Positions 5,228 to 12,586 of a stretch of DNA of 18,636 nt are shown piece after piece (the stretch's first letter is position 1; every line of letters begins with the position of its first letter). Where the stretch lies: positions 1 through 18,636 of the forward strand of contig CAMDKJ010000014.1 of assembly GCA_945900705.1 (NCBI GenBank), written 5' to 3'. The stretch comes from Bifidobacterium breve. Its GTDB lineage: Bacteria > Actinomycetota > Actinomycetes > S36-B12. Position numbers and translations under genes: made by a program. The notes below the pieces were generated by a model. It worked only from the letters and a program-made list of their open reading frames with translations, was not told the origin of the DNA and ran no database searches.

Positions 5228-6597
5228 AGCGACAACCTCCTGGCTAGGTCTGACTTAAAAATACCTTTGGGGTCCATCTGATCGCGGGTGCGCTGCCACT
5301 GCTTAAGGCGCGGATAAGTGCTCGCAAACATTTCTGGTGACTGCCTTGAATCTTTGGCAAGGTAGAGCCGGCCGCCGGCATTGGCAACTAACTCATCCAA
5401 TTCATCCAAAGCCGCCGCGAGCCCCGGGATGCCCGCAGGCACATCGGCCGCCAGAGTCCAGCCAGCCTGTGGAAATGAAAGTGGCGCCGGGTTCGCAGTA
5501 CCAAAACGTTTTAACACGGTCAGGAAACTAGGTGCACCTACGCTTTGCAACTTGCGAAGCGCAGCACCAACAACCTCGCTGGCCTCGTCTGGCACCACAA
5601 ATTGATATTGGACAAATCCCGCGGGCCCGTAAACCCGATTCCAGTCTGCTACGAAATCAAGTGGATGAAAGAACTCAGAAATTGGTTGCAGCGCGCCCTG
5701 TTCATGTTTAGGGGCTTTGCGATACCACGCTTCATTGAAGGCCCGCACGGTAAATTTATTGAGCAGGCCACTAGGGATGAACCCGGGAGTTTTCGCCAAT
5801 GCCTTCGGGCCATAAGCGAGTGCTGTTGCTCGCTTATCTTCGGGCAGCTGTTCGCGCGTTGCATGATCACCGCGGGTAATTACCCCGCGTCCTGATGCAG
5901 AGAGACTGTCTATCCAAGCGACGCTATAGCGGTACTGTGAATCGCTTTCAATCATTCGCGCCATCACTTCGTCAAGGTCTGCGCAGCGTTCAGTGTCGAC
6001 ACTTATCAAAGAGCTAGAAATTGGGATCATCTTGAAAGTTGCCTCGGTCATTACTCCGGTTAAACCCATTCCACCGACCGTGGCCCAAAACTGTTCCTCC
6101 GATTGCGCGTCATCAGGATTAAGCGCACGTAACTCACCGAGCCCGTTAACGAGTTTTATCTCCTGCACATGATTGCCAAAGCTGCCCTCTACGTGGTGGT
6201 TCTTGCCATGCACATCGGCTGCGATGGCGCCACCGATTGTCACCATTCGGGTGCCCGGAGAAACCGGCACGAAGAACCCAGCGGGCACGGTAGCCAGTAA
6301 GAGATCGTGGAAGCTCACTCCAGTACCGACCGTGACAGCACCGGTACTCGCGTTCAGGGAGATTGATGACATTTGCTGCAGGTCAATTACCGACGCTCCG
6401 CCACTTTGGGCTGCGTCACCATATGAACGGCCCAGCCCACGTGCTAAGACTCCTCTAGGCCCGGATTCTTCGATGCACTTTTGCACTTCTTCAACGGTGC
6501 TGACCGGCACCACTTTCGCCAGCGAAGGCGAAGTACGCCCCCACCCGGTTAGGAGTTGTTCGTCGTCAGCAAGTCGTAGCGGTGATTGTTGTGACAT
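5224..6597 (-). CDS. dprE1: Decaprenylphosphoryl-beta-D-ribose 2'-oxidase (DprE1)
   Basis: A 457-residue FAD-dependent oxidase that converts decaprenylphosphoryl-ribose to the 2-keto form for DprE2; in mycobacteria it works on the periplasmic side. The FAD-binding part shows LTGWGRTSPS, RGLGRSYGD, PVSPGTRMVTIGGAIAAD and HGKNHH; the substrate domain shows FFHPLDF, YGPAGFVQYQFVVP and RLYLAKDSR (Lys415, matching Lys418 of M. tuberculosis). The position of M. tuberculosis Cys387, attacked covalently by benzothiazinones, is Ala383 here (GWTLAAD against GWNICVD). Tyr314 corresponds to Phe310. The start is ATG 6597, overlapping the ubiA stop by one base (TAATG). A longer frame from 6636 would run 40 nt into ubiA and is less likely. 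The stop overlaps the dprE2 start by four bases. Confidence 0.96.
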   Translation of the reverse strand: MSQQSPLRLADDEQLLTGWGRTSPSLAKVVPVSTVEEVQKCIEESGPRGVLARGLGRSYGDAAQSGGASVIDLQQMSSISLNASTGAVTVGTGVSFHDLLLATVPAGFFVPVSPGTRMVTIGGAIAADVHGKNHHVEGSFGNHVQEIKLVNGLGELRALNPDDAQSEEQFWATVGGMGLTGVMTEATFKMIPISSSLISVDTERCADLDEVMARMIESDSQYRYSVAWIDSLSASGRGVITRGDHATREQLPEDKRATALAYGPKALAKTPGFIPSGLLNKFTVRAFNEAWYRKAPKHEQGALQPISEFFHPLDFVADWNRVYGPAGFVQYQFVVPDEASEVVGAALRKLQSVGAPSFLTVLKRFGTANPAPLSFPQAGWTLAADVPAGIPGLAAALDELDELVANAGGRLYLAKDSRQSPEMFASTYPRLKQWQRTRDQMDPKGIFKSDLARRLSL

Positions 6598-7505
6598 TAA
6601 GCGCCCAATGCTCCTAAACCGAACAGCAGCAGCCAAATGCCACCGATGACTAACAGTGCCTTATCGTGCAGCACCGCATCCTCGGGTGCCTCTGCTTTAC
6701 CGCGATCAATGGCCACGCCGTATCTCAAAATTGCAAGTACGAATGGCAGCACACTCCACTGCGCCCACGGCAGGGTCGATGGAGCCTGACCAACCTCGAA
6801 TGCCCACAGGCAGTAGGCAACGATCGTCACTGCTGCTGACACGCCCAAGACGAACCGCAGATAGCCCAAGGAGTAACCCTCAAGGCTACGGCGCTTGGGT
6901 GTATTTGTGCCAGCAGCCTGGTTCAGCGATCGCTCAAGTTCACTGAACCTCTTGCCCGCGGCCATAAAGAGTGATCCGAAACCGGCAACTATCAAGAACC
7001 ATTGCGAGATCGGCAGGTTTGATGCGACGCCGCCAGCAATTGCCCGAAGCAGGAAGCCCATGGCAATGAGTGCTAGTTCAATAACCGGCTCGTGCTTTAA
7101 GAAGAGCGAATACGAAAGCGTGAAAATGAAATAGATCGCAACAACGCCGGCTAGTTCTGGCCTTATCCACCAAGACAATGCCAGTGCCACAAGTGCGAGC
7201 ACTATTGCGAAAGCCGCCGCGACAATCGGCTTTAGGTCTCCCGCGGCGATCGGGCGATTACACTTCGTTGGATGGTCGCGATCAGCATCAACGTCGCGAA
7301 TATCGTTGATTAAATAAGTAGAACTCGATATTAGGCAAAATGCGATAAATGCCCAAAGGGTCGGCACCAACACCGATGGTTCGAAAAGTGAACCCGCCGC
7401 CAATGGAGCGGCAAGTACAAGAACGTTCTTTAACCATTGCCTCGGCCGCATTGCGGAGGCCAGCGCAACGGGTAGTGACCGTCCCTCACGCGTCGCGTTC
7501 AACAC
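6597..7505 (-). CDS. ubiA: Decaprenyl-phosphate phosphoribosyltransferase (DPPR synthase, UbiA family)
   Basis: A polytopic UbiA-superfamily prenyltransferase that joins decaprenyl phosphate and PRPP, the membrane step before DprE1 (M. tuberculosis Rv3806c). The first signature is NDIRDVDADRDHPTKCNRP, the NDxxDxxxD metal/PRPP site; before it stands RPRQWLKNVLVLAAPLAAG. YSLFLKHEPVIELALIAMGF is the second conserved loop, and DKALL lies near the C-terminus. About eight hydrophobic helices follow the family layout. The favoured start is GTG 7505, which has GGGGG a few bases upstream and leaves about 18 residues before RPRQW, as in relatives; it overlaps the preceding gene by 20 nt. A TTG at 7556 would give 319 residues. 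The stop shares one base with the dprE1 start. The UbiA-DprE1-DprE2 order makes the pathway assignment firm. Confidence 0.94.
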   Translation of the reverse strand: MLNATREGRSLPVALASAMRPRQWLKNVLVLAAPLAAGSLFEPSVLVPTLWAFIAFCLISSSTYLINDIRDVDADRDHPTKCNRPIAAGDLKPIVAAAFAIVLALVALALSWWIRPELAGVVAIYFIFTLSYSLFLKHEPVIELALIAMGFLLRAIAGGVASNLPISQWFLIVAGFGSLFMAAGKRFSELERSLNQAAGTNTPKRRSLEGYSLGYLRFVLGVSAAVTIVAYCLWAFEVGQAPSTLPWAQWSVLPFVLAILRYGVAIDRGKAEAPEDAVLHDKALLVIGGIWLLLFGLGALGA

Positions 7506-7974
7506 TTGCCCCCGGCTCTGAATCGCCGACAATTCGAGCCAGCTGCGGTACCACAAGTAACCAAGTGATTACGTGCAGGATTGACAGCCAGATACGGGTA
7601 GACCAAAGCACGTCAACGGGTTGCATGAGGAGCCCGCCGAGGGAAAGCAAAGCGATAAGGGTGCCACCCCAATAAACAACCCGACGGGCGCCGCGTCGCC
7701 CCAACATCAAACTTGAAAGCAGCGCGCCAACTACAGCGGCAAATACCGGGGCGAGCAGCACTGAAAGCCACGGGACCACCGTCAGGGCGCCGCCTAATAC
7801 CGATGGAACCTCAAACGGCACCCCGAGTAGGCGCCCAATGCCATATACGAGCAGGCTCAGGAGGCCGGCCCAGCCGCCGGTCAGGGCGCCCGCGTATAGC
7901 AGGAACCGCAAAGTGGGGTTAGCCGACTTGGGAGGGGCAATCGGGGTCACCGATGTTGTCCAGAAGCCCGTCAT
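7486..7974 (-). CDS. DUF6069-like four-helix membrane protein
   Basis: A small membrane protein (162 residues from ATG 7974) with four hydrophobic segments: GALTGGWAGLLSLLVYGIG, a second around LSVLLAPVFAAVVGALLSSL, a third around YWGGTLIALLSLGGLL, and a last one after WSTRIWLSILHVITWLLVV. This matches the length and spacing of actinobacterial DUF6069 proteins, whose role is unknown; the assignment is from pattern and is moderate. The start is uncertain: ATG 7974 stands directly behind a GGGGG, while GTG 8034 would add 20 residues and has TAACTT at -12 to -7. The gene overlaps ubiA by 20 nt and heads the arabinan-precursor operon, so a role at the same membrane step is possible but unproven. 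It is divergent from fadE5. Confidence 0.8.
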   Translation of the reverse strand: MTGFWTTSVTPIAPPKSANPTLRFLLYAGALTGGWAGLLSLLVYGIGRLLGVPFEVPSVLGGALTVVPWLSVLLAPVFAAVVGALLSSLMLGRRGARRVVYWGGTLIALLSLGGLLMQPVDVLWSTRIWLSILHVITWLLVVPQLARIVGDSEPGASVERDA

Positions 7975-8034
7975 ACCCCCATTGTGGCGAATGATTGCGG
8001 GCCGCGACACAAGTGGGCAAAACGCGTCGCGCAC

Positions 8035-8063
8035 TTGCGCAAGTTACTGATCAGTAGCATTAT
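8035..8063 (+). promoter_or_regulatory. Candidate fadE5 promoter
   Basis: TTGCGC (8035-8040) and CATTAT (8058-8063) are separated by 17 nt on the plus strand and would start transcription near 8070. That leaves a leader of about 80 nt ending in an AAGGAG site at 8132-8137 before the ATG at 8149. The boxes are only partial matches. Their overlap with palindromic elements supports a controlled promoter here. Confidence 0.45.
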
Positions 8064-8082
8064 TAGGTTACTGGCTGGTAAC
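8043..8082. promoter_or_regulatory. Two tandem 16-bp palindromic operator candidates
   Basis: GTTACTGATCAGTAGC (8043-8058) and GTTACTGGCTGGTAAC (8067-8082) share the form GTTACT-N4-RGTARC and start exactly 24 bp apart. The first contains the perfect 12-bp palindrome TACTGATCAGTA; the second is flanked by one more pair, giving GGTTAC...GTAACC. The first covers the spacer and -10 of the proposed fadE5 promoter, the second the likely start of the transcript. A TetR- or GntR-type repressor sensing acyl-CoA would fit, but none is encoded in the window. Confidence 0.65.
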
Positions 8083-8148
8083 CTTGCTCCAGGGCGGGGA
8101 GTTCCGGCAAACTGCAGAGGCCTAACTAATAAAGGAGCAAGGTCGGTC

Positions 8149-9984
8149 ATGGGACATTACAAGAGCAACCTTCGTGACTTGGAGTTCAACCTTTTCGAGG
8201 TATTCGGTGCTGGTGAACGCCTCGGCAATGGGCCATTTGCAGATATGGACGAAGACACCGCGCGCGATGTCCTTCACGAAGTTGATCGACTAGCAACCGG
8301 TGAACTCGCCGACTCCTTCGCCGACTCAGACCGAAACCCACCGATTTATGACCCGAAGACCAAAACGGTCACCATGCCTGAAAGCTTTAAGAAGTCTTAC
8401 CGCTTACTCCTGGATTCACAGTGGTGGCGCCTTGACCTGCCAGCACATATGGGCGGCTCTGGTGCACCTCCGTCACTGCGTTGGGCGGCCAGCGAAATGC
8501 TGCTCGGCTCAAATCCCGCCGCATTCATGTTTATGTCCGGGCCTGGTTTTGCCAGCATTCTTGACAGTATCGGCAACGCGGATCAAAAACGCGCTGCTAC
8601 TTTCACCATCGACAAGGGCTGGGGCTCGACGATGGTGCTCACGGAGCCCGATGCGGGCTCCGACGTAGGTGCAGGCCGCGCCAAGGCGATCGATAACGGC
8701 GACGGTACTTGGCGCATTGAAGGTGTCAAGCGTTTCATTAGCTCCGGTGAGCACGACATGGCCGAAAATATTTTGCACTTGGTGCTGGCGCGACCTGTTG
8801 GTGCTGGGCCAGGTACTAAAGGCCTCTCACTTTTCCTCGTCCCCAAGTTCCACTTTGATTTCCAGACCGGTGAACTGGGCGACCGCAATGGCGTCTACGC
8901 AACTAACCTCGAAAAGAAGATGGGCTTAAAGGTGTCAACGACCTGCGAGCTCTCCTTCAGCGAAAATGAGCCCGCCATAGGTTGGCTGGTGGGTGACATT
9001 CATGATGGCATCGCCCAGATGTTCAAGGTCATCGAATACGCGCGCATGATGGTCGGCACCAAAGCCATCGCAACTCTTTCAACCGGGTACCTTAACGCCC
9101 TTGATTACGCGAAAACTCGCGTCCAAGGGGCTGACCTAACACAGATGACGGATAAGGCCGCACCACGCGTGACGATTGTTCACCACCCCGATGTCCGCCG
9201 CTCCTTGATGCTGCAAAAGTCATACGCCGAGGGGATGCGTGCACTCATCGCATTCACCGCCTACTGGCAAGACATGGTTGAGATGGGTGAGGCCGGCACT
9301 GAAGGCGTCGACTTGGACGCCGCCCTTCGCATGAATGATTTACTTCTTCCGATTGTCAAAGGTGTTGGATCGGAGCGTTCGTATGAAATGCTCGCGGTAT
9401 CACTACAAACGTACGGTGGTTCTGGCTACCTTCAGGATTACCCAATTGAACAATACCTTCGAGACGCCAAGATCGATACCCTGTATGAAGGCACCACTGC
9501 TATTCAGGGGCTCGACTTCTTCTTCCGCAAGATGGTTCGTGACCAGTTCAAGTCCATTTTCTACTTAGGATCGCAAATCACCGAGACGGTTAAAGGTGAT
9601 GAAGGTTCTGGGCAGTTGGCAACCGAACGTGAACTCCTCGGCAAAGCCCTTGAGGACGTGCAGGCGGTAATTGGCCTGCTAGGGCAATGGGCCATGGCTT
9701 CACAAACTGATTCCCGGGAGATCTACCGGGTTGGCCTGAACACCACTCGCCTGCTGATGGCAACCGGTGACCTACTCATTGGCTGGCTACTCCTCCGTCA
9801 AGCTGAGGTGGCAATTGCGGCCCTTGCAGCGGGTGCCTCTGATCGTGATCGGCCCTTCTATCTCGGCAAGATCGAAACAGCCAAGTGGTTCGCGCGCAAT
9901 CGCCTCCCGTTACTGGCAGCCGAAAGGGCAGTTGCCGAAGCAACCACCCTTGAAGTCATGGAACTCCCCGAGGAATCCTTCTAA
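8149..9984 (+). CDS. fadE5: Acyl-CoA dehydrogenase, FadE5 type
   Basis: A 611-residue FAD-dependent acyl-CoA dehydrogenase, the same length as M. tuberculosis FadE5, which oxidises saturated acyl-CoAs of broad chain length in the first step of beta-oxidation. It opens with the family-specific MGHYKSNLRDLEFNLFEVF. Then come TMVLTEPDAGSDVGAGRAKA (FAD/substrate loop), IEGVKRFISSGEHD, GTKGLSLFLVPKFHFD, LEKKMGLKVSTTCELSF, and RMMVGTKAIATLSTGYLNAL. LYEGTTAIQ follows with the catalytic base Glu447, the same number as in FadE5. A roughly 140-residue C-terminal extension with a long helical pair ends in VMELPEESF. The ATG at 8149 follows AAGGAG with an 11-nt gap. The open frame reaches back to 7984, but that part does not match the family and lies in the promoter region. 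It is a single-gene unit, divergent from the arabinan operon. Confidence 0.97.
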   Translation: MGHYKSNLRDLEFNLFEVFGAGERLGNGPFADMDEDTARDVLHEVDRLATGELADSFADSDRNPPIYDPKTKTVTMPESFKKSYRLLLDSQWWRLDLPAHMGGSGAPPSLRWAASEMLLGSNPAAFMFMSGPGFASILDSIGNADQKRAATFTIDKGWGSTMVLTEPDAGSDVGAGRAKAIDNGDGTWRIEGVKRFISSGEHDMAENILHLVLARPVGAGPGTKGLSLFLVPKFHFDFQTGELGDRNGVYATNLEKKMGLKVSTTCELSFSENEPAIGWLVGDIHDGIAQMFKVIEYARMMVGTKAIATLSTGYLNALDYAKTRVQGADLTQMTDKAAPRVTIVHHPDVRRSLMLQKSYAEGMRALIAFTAYWQDMVEMGEAGTEGVDLDAALRMNDLLLPIVKGVGSERSYEMLAVSLQTYGGSGYLQDYPIEQYLRDAKIDTLYEGTTAIQGLDFFFRKMVRDQFKSIFYLGSQITETVKGDEGSGQLATERELLGKALEDVQAVIGLLGQWAMASQTDSREIYRVGLNTTRLLMATGDLLIGWLLLRQAEVAIAALAAGASDRDRPFYLGKIETAKWFARNRLPLLAAERAVAEATTLEVMELPEESF

Positions 9985-9998
9985 GCCCCCAAGGCTCG

Positions 9999-10004
9999 TA
10001 GAAT
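9999..10004 (+). promoter_or_regulatory. Leaderless -10 box for copC (TAGAAT)
   Basis: TAGAAT lies exactly at -12 to -7 before the ATG at 10011, the position seen in actinobacterial leaderless genes. No Shine-Dalgarno and no clear -35 are visible (TCCTTC at the 17-nt spacing). The gap after fadE5 is only 26 nt. Confidence 0.5.
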
Positions 10005-10010
10005 CATTAC

Positions 10011-10547
10011 ATGAGGTTGCGCCGTTTCGTTTACGTTTTCATTTTCGGCGTTGTTGCCACGTCAATGAGTGTCAGTGCGGCAAGTGGGCACTCGCAACTG
10101 GTTTCATCAGACCCAGTCGATGGTTCGGTGCTGAGTGCACCACCAACTCAGGTGGTGCTGACTTTCAACGAGGCACTACTTAAAGAAGCCGTTGATGTGG
10201 CGATCGCCAACGGCGCCGGAGAGGCAGTCAGCGGTGCCGTCGCCACAGCGGTTGGCGCTATCGTGACCATCCCGTGGCCTGCTGATTTACCCCCTGATAA
10301 CTATTCGGTTTCCTACCGAATTGTTTCTGATGACGGGCATCCGATCACCGGGTCGATTGGGTTTGCCTACACCTCGGCGAGCACCTCACCATCGGTCATA
10401 ACTCCCGAAGCTACGCCCGAAGTAATGCCCGAAGTGCCACCGACATCGGAGCCCGCACCCGGTTTCCCAATAGGGCTAGTTGGTCTAATTCTCGCTCTAG
10501 CCGCCACGATTACCGTCATCATTTTGGCAAGGCGCACACGTCGATGA
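10011..10547 (+). CDS. copC: CopC-domain copper-binding protein, membrane-anchored
   Basis: A 178-residue exported protein. Residues 1-26 form a signal peptide (hydrophobic FVYVFIFGVVATSMSV, then SAASG). The mature chain would begin at His27, which matters because CopC binds Cu(II) through its N-terminal histidine. The CopC beta-sandwich covers about 27-121: HSQLVSSDPVDGS, PPTQVVLTFNEAL and YRIVSDDGHPITGSIGF. Asp108 and His110 form the D-x-H pair expected to complete the Cu(II) site. A Pro/Glu/Thr-rich linker (TPEATPEVMPEVPPTSEP) and a C-terminal helix (about 152-173) with RRTRR anchor it outside the membrane. Its TGA overlaps the copD-ctaG ATG (ATGA). It probably hands copper to, or buffers it for, that membrane partner. 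Confidence 0.93.
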   Translation: MRLRRFVYVFIFGVVATSMSVSAASGHSQLVSSDPVDGSVLSAPPTQVVLTFNEALLKEAVDVAIANGAGEAVSGAVATAVGAIVTIPWPADLPPDNYSVSYRIVSDDGHPITGSIGFAYTSASTSPSVITPEATPEVMPEVPPTSEPAPGFPIGLVGLILALAATITVIILARRTRR

Positions 10548-12577
10548 GGCAGACAGCCACGCAGAGCGCACCGCGCAGCACCACGAGCCGACCGCTAGGT
10601 TTTGGCGCTATCGCTTTGCTCGCCGTCGCGCTGGTGGTGCTTGCGATAAGTGCACTCGCGGTGTCCTTGGTGGTATCCGGCGGCGCATATGAGCCACCAA
10701 TTGCCGGGCTCCCAGATCCTGGACCACTTGTTGTCTGGGGAGTTCCAATACTGCGCCTACTTACTGAAATCGCTGCCCTAGCAACTATTGGTTGGCTACT
10801 TGCTGCTTGCATACTTGATCCGTCGGGTAAGGACGGTGTTATCTCTCGGGTGGGCCGATCAGATGCCGTTCGGGCCTCGATAGCCGCACTCATCTGGTCA
10901 GTACTAGCTCTGGCCCAGATGTTCTTCGTGCTCGCCAACGTACTTGGTATCACACTTAGTCAAGCATTTAATCCTGCAGTTTTCGCGACGTACGCGGGTG
11001 ATATTCCGGCAACCCGCGCACTGATGATAACGGCGCTGCTGGCCTTCATCGTCTCTTTCGGCGCGTTCATCACTTCAACCATCGGCGCTGAAGCCGGGTG
11101 GCTGATTGTTGCTTTGGTCGCGGTCTCGCTACCGGTGCTCGGTGGCCACGGCTCTGGCCTCGGTGATCATGCGCTAGCCATTACCGCCGGCACTACCCAT
11201 ATTCTTGCGGCAGTAATATGGATCGGCGGCCTAATGGCGCTGGCGCTGCATGCCGTCCGCCGCGATGGATCCTTGCAGCGGTCACTTCAACGCTTCTCCG
11301 CAATTGCCCTGGTAGCAATCGTGCTGTTGGCAGTGAGCGGTATCGCGAATGCATACACGCGACTTGAGTCATTGGATCAGTTGTTCAACACCGGCTACGG
11401 TCAAGTGGTTTTCACCAAAGCGCTACTGATCATCAGCCTTGGAATCATCGGCTGGGTGATGCGTCGACGACTTTATTCGGGCCCCAAAAAAACCTCCGGG
11501 GTGGCCCTCTTTGCTCGAATTGCCGGGCTCGAACTAGTCATCATGATGATCGCTGTCGCCCTAGGCGTTTCTCTCGCTTCAAGTGCCTCACCAAGACTGC
11601 AAACACCATTCAACTCCTTTGGCGAAACGTTGCTCGGATTTGCCTACCCACCGCCACCGACCGTGCTCACCGTTGGCCTGGGCTTTCGCCTAGAGCCACT
11701 GTTTTTGACTCTCGGAATCGTTGGCGCAGCGCTCTATTGCATCGGCGTAGCGCGCCTTCGAAAGCGCGGGGATAAATGGCCTTGGGGTCGGCTCATAGCT
11801 TGGCTCCTCGGCATCGGCATCATGATTTGGTGCACGAACGGAGGTATTGCTACTTACTCGCAGGTTTCAGTTGGCCTCCACATGTTTCAACACATGACCT
11901 TGACAATGCTAGCTCCAATCATGTTGGTGCTTGGCGCCCCGGCGACCCTTGCCCTGCGCGCAATAAAGCCCGGGAAAGGCTTCGACCGCGGCCCACGTGA
12001 GTGGCTCCTGTGGCTTTTGCACAGTTGGGTAACCCGGATAGCCACCAACCCTTTCTTTGTGTTTTTCATTTATGTACTCGGGTTGTATGGCCTATACATG
12101 ACCCCACTCTTCGGCTGGCTGATGGGCAGTCACGCCGGCCACGTTGTCATGCAGCTTCATTTCTTGGCTGCTGGTTACCTGTTTTATTGGATACTAATCG
12201 GCATTGACCCTCGGCCCAAACCACTGCCTTACTGGGCACGCCTACTCATATTGATGCTGGCGCTATCTGTTCATGGATTCTTCGCGGTAGCGATGCTGAT
12301 GTCCTCGACACCCCTGGCAATCGAGTGGTATGGCGTGGTGCAGCCAGATTGGATTGTTGATCCGCTCCGTGACACCTTGGTAGGTGCTCAGGTGGCGTGG
12401 GGGTTATCTGAAATTCCCACCACCATTGTTTTGATTGTTATTGCGGTGCAATGGTCGCGAAGCGATGAGCGTGAAGCAAAACGGTCTGACCGACAAGCTG
12501 AGCGCGATGGCGGAATCGAACTAACTCGGTATAACGAGCGCTTTGCCCGCTTGGCTGAACGCGATGAACAGGGCTAA
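10544..12577 (+). CDS. copD: CopD copper-transport domain fused to CtaG cytochrome oxidase assembly domain
   Basis: A 677-residue polytopic protein with two units. The CopD-like part (about 18-345) has eight or nine helices, including the His-rich PVLGGHGSGLGDHALAITAG and THILAAVIWIGGLMALALH. The CtaG (caa3-type oxidase assembly) part (about 385-635) shows VSVGLHMFQHMTLTMLAPIM, LVLGAPATLALRA, GSHAGHVVMQLHFLAAGYLF and YWILIGIDPRPKPLPYW. The tail is charged (RSDEREAKRSDRQAERDGG) and cytosolic. The same two-unit arrangement occurs in other actinobacteria, for example M. tuberculosis Rv0102 (661 residues). The protein likely brings copper across the membrane for cytochrome c oxidase. It overlaps copC by four bases, so the two are co-translated. 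The L,D-transpeptidase gene follows within 10 nt. Confidence 0.93.
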   Translation: MRQTATQSAPRSTTSRPLGFGAIALLAVALVVLAISALAVSLVVSGGAYEPPIAGLPDPGPLVVWGVPILRLLTEIAALATIGWLLAACILDPSGKDGVISRVGRSDAVRASIAALIWSVLALAQMFFVLANVLGITLSQAFNPAVFATYAGDIPATRALMITALLAFIVSFGAFITSTIGAEAGWLIVALVAVSLPVLGGHGSGLGDHALAITAGTTHILAAVIWIGGLMALALHAVRRDGSLQRSLQRFSAIALVAIVLLAVSGIANAYTRLESLDQLFNTGYGQVVFTKALLIISLGIIGWVMRRRLYSGPKKTSGVALFARIAGLELVIMMIAVALGVSLASSASPRLQTPFNSFGETLLGFAYPPPPTVLTVGLGFRLEPLFLTLGIVGAALYCIGVARLRKRGDKWPWGRLIAWLLGIGIMIWCTNGGIATYSQVSVGLHMFQHMTLTMLAPIMLVLGAPATLALRAIKPGKGFDRGPREWLLWLLHSWVTRIATNPFFVFFIYVLGLYGLYMTPLFGWLMGSHAGHVVMQLHFLAAGYLFYWILIGIDPRPKPLPYWARLLILMLALSVHGFFAVAMLMSSTPLAIEWYGVVQPDWIVDPLRDTLVGAQVAWGLSEIPTTIVLIVIAVQWSRSDEREAKRSDRQAERDGGIELTRYNERFARLAERDEQG

Positions 12578-12580
12578 CAT
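12551..12580 (+). promoter_or_regulatory. Leaderless internal promoter for the L,D-transpeptidase gene
   Basis: TTGGCT (12551-12556) and TAACAT (12575-12580) are 18 nt apart, inside the 3' end of copD-ctaG. The -10 box sits at -12 to -7 before the GTG at 12587. It would let the gene be expressed without copper-operon read-through and favours GTG 12587 over TTG 12581 as the start. Confidence 0.5.
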
Positions 12581-12586
12581 TTGTGG

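Noticed and set aside
7984..8148. N-terminal extension of fadE5 to give 666 residues
   Set aside because: The extension covers the palindromic control region, and the family starts at MGHYKSN with a good AAGGAG site before ATG 8149.
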